DNA from: an uncultured Methanoregula sp.
Lineage (GTDB): Archaea; Halobacteriota; Methanomicrobia; Methanomicrobiales; Methanospirillaceae
Assembly: GCF_963667735.1 (NCBI RefSeq)
Contig: NZ_OY763919.1
Coordinates: 2,419,539 to 2,483,538, forward strand
DNA length: 64,000 bases
Direction of reading: 5' to 3'
Every line of letters starts with the position of its first letter. Within the stretch, counting starts at the first letter, position 1. A program made the translations under genes and the position numbers. Positions 63,266-64,000 of the stretch are shown piece after piece. The notes beneath the pieces were generated by a model. The model was not told the origin of the DNA, did not search any database, and worked only from the letters and a program-made list of their open reading frames with translations.

Positions 63266-64000
63266 ATGACCATACGAACGACCACCTCCGGATGCATCTG
63301 CCTTCTCCTGGTAAGCCTTGTACTGATCCTGCCAGTCAGTGCAATTGTGGAGAACATCGAAATTCCGGCAAGCCGCGATCTTCCCGACCGGGACCGGCCC
63401 GAGAACATTGCAGCCCTCAAGAACCATAACGCGTATATCGGGGAATCCCAGGAAGCCCGGATGATAGGAGTAATTTCCTACATCAACAGCATCAGCGGCG
63501 GTACCGGTGCCGGGAAATTACAGGAGATCCGATCCGATTACATGGCGGCAGCAGCATCAATCCCGCTCATGAACCGATCCGACCGGATAAACGAGCTCAG
63601 GGACGAGATGTGCGTCCAGTCAGGCCGTTTCGCGCAGGAGACCCAGGGCCGGATGCTGATATTCAATGGCACTCCCGAAGGCATGCGGGAGACCGTAAAT
63701 ATCTCGCTGAATGCCTTTGACCGATCCCTGGACAACGGGACCGAGCCCCTCTGGCTTGCCGGGAAGAATGCCCGGATTGTCATCTTTGACCGGGAGTCCC
63801 AGGAGCGGAACTACACATTACGGAACCTGAAAGACGAAGGAAGTGATGTCACAGGACCAGAACAGATCTCGGACCGGATCAATGCAAAACGTTCCGGACT
63901 TGAATCTGCTGCCGCAATGAGCGATGGGGAGAAAATTCTTGCGATAAACACCGAAATCCGGAGCCTCAACCAGCAGTTCCGGAATTCCATTGCAGCCATC
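63266..64000 (+). CDS. Secreted protein of unknown function, 3'-truncated by window edge
   Basis: At least 245 residues; the frame runs off the right edge. GGAGTG precedes the ATG. A signal peptide (about 9-30, ICLLLVSLVLILPVSA) is followed by a mostly helical hydrophilic region (RPENIAALKNHNAYIGESQE, DRINAKRSGLESAAAMSDGE) with one short GGTGAGKLQE that is not a nucleotide loop in context. I do not recognise a family. It is probably an extracellular or membrane-attached protein. Confidence 0.65.
   Translation, partial: MTIRTTTSGCICLLLVSLVLILPVSAIVENIEIPASRDLPDRDRPENIAALKNHNAYIGESQEARMIGVISYINSISGGTGAGKLQEIRSDYMAAAASIPLMNRSDRINELRDEMCVQSGRFAQETQGRMLIFNGTPEGMRETVNISLNAFDRSLDNGTEPLWLAGKNARIVIFDRESQERNYTLRNLKDEGSDVTGPEQISDRINAKRSGLESAAAMSDGEKILAINTEIRSLNQQFRNSIAAI

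Noticed and set aside
1..64000. CRISPR array, IS transposase or integrase
   Set aside because: I saw no regularly spaced short repeats and no transposase, integrase or Cas motif in the readable proteins.

Overview
The window looks like chromosomal DNA of a hydrogenotrophic methanogen of the order Methanomicrobiales, most likely a Methanoregula-type genome. The evidence is a complete archaeal CODH/acetyl-CoA synthase set (cdhA-E), four F430-cofactor genes (cfbA, B, D, E), Sep-tRNA:Cys-tRNA synthase beside tRNA-Cys, the methanogen families DUF1890 and DUF1894, Methanospirillum-like archaellins, PEGA surface proteins and TATA-box promoters. Most of the window is GC-rich; about 50.5-53.9 kb is visibly AT-rich.

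Layout. 1-3.5 kb: left-truncated Kef/CPA2 antiporter, a GHMP/beta-RFAP-synthase-like enzyme, a YqhA-family and a DedA-family membrane protein. 3.7-9.3 kb: surface region with a PEGA protein ending in a PGF-type tail, three tandem archaellin genes, a five-repeat PEGA protein and a methyltransferase. 9.4-20 kb: minus-strand carbon-fixation locus running from two CooC-type ATPases through cdhA-cdhB-cdhC-cdhD-cdhE to a RACo-like corrinoid activator. 20-25.7 kb: a small Cys protein, serS, a PH-like/zinc-ribbon/Pro-rich membrane protein and kup. 25.7-32.5 kb: minus-strand sulfur and tRNA locus, in transcription order tRNA-Cys, SepCysS, metY, metX-CBS, a stand-alone ThrRS editing domain, DUF1890, DUF1894, thiI.

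33-42 kb: signalling island with a Cys-domain histidine kinase, a GAF / helical-module / RecA-like triplet, a PAS protein with the same helical module, a 1189-aa MASE3-PAS-GAF kinase and a decayed kinase fragment. No receiver domain is visible. 42-48.6 kb: a radical-SAM protein with an unknown partner, then a TrmB-type regulator divergent from an ABC exporter operon. 48.6-50.5 kb: gene-poor DNA with a dispersed 219-bp repeat and a cluster of hairpins. 50-54 kb: AT-rich island ending at tRNA-Glu, carrying a TIR-like effector candidate, a SEC-C/HExxH protein and a zinc-ribbon membrane protein. 54.9-58.4 kb: acyltransferase, small membrane ORF, ilvE, and a second sensor/RecA-like pair. 58.4-62.5 kb: F430 operon cfbA-cfbE-cfbD-cfbB (minus strand; cfbC absent) with a palindrome over its promoter. 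63.3-64 kb: start of a secreted protein running off the window.

Two parts merit follow-up as possibly undescribed systems. One is the repeated pairing of a sensor plus degenerate DHp-like helical module with a P-loop-less KaiC/RecA-like protein (34.5-37.5 and 57.2-58.4 kb). The other is the tRNA-Glu island with a TIR protein whose N-terminal domain I do not recognise. All names rest on reading motifs by eye; no database search was run.
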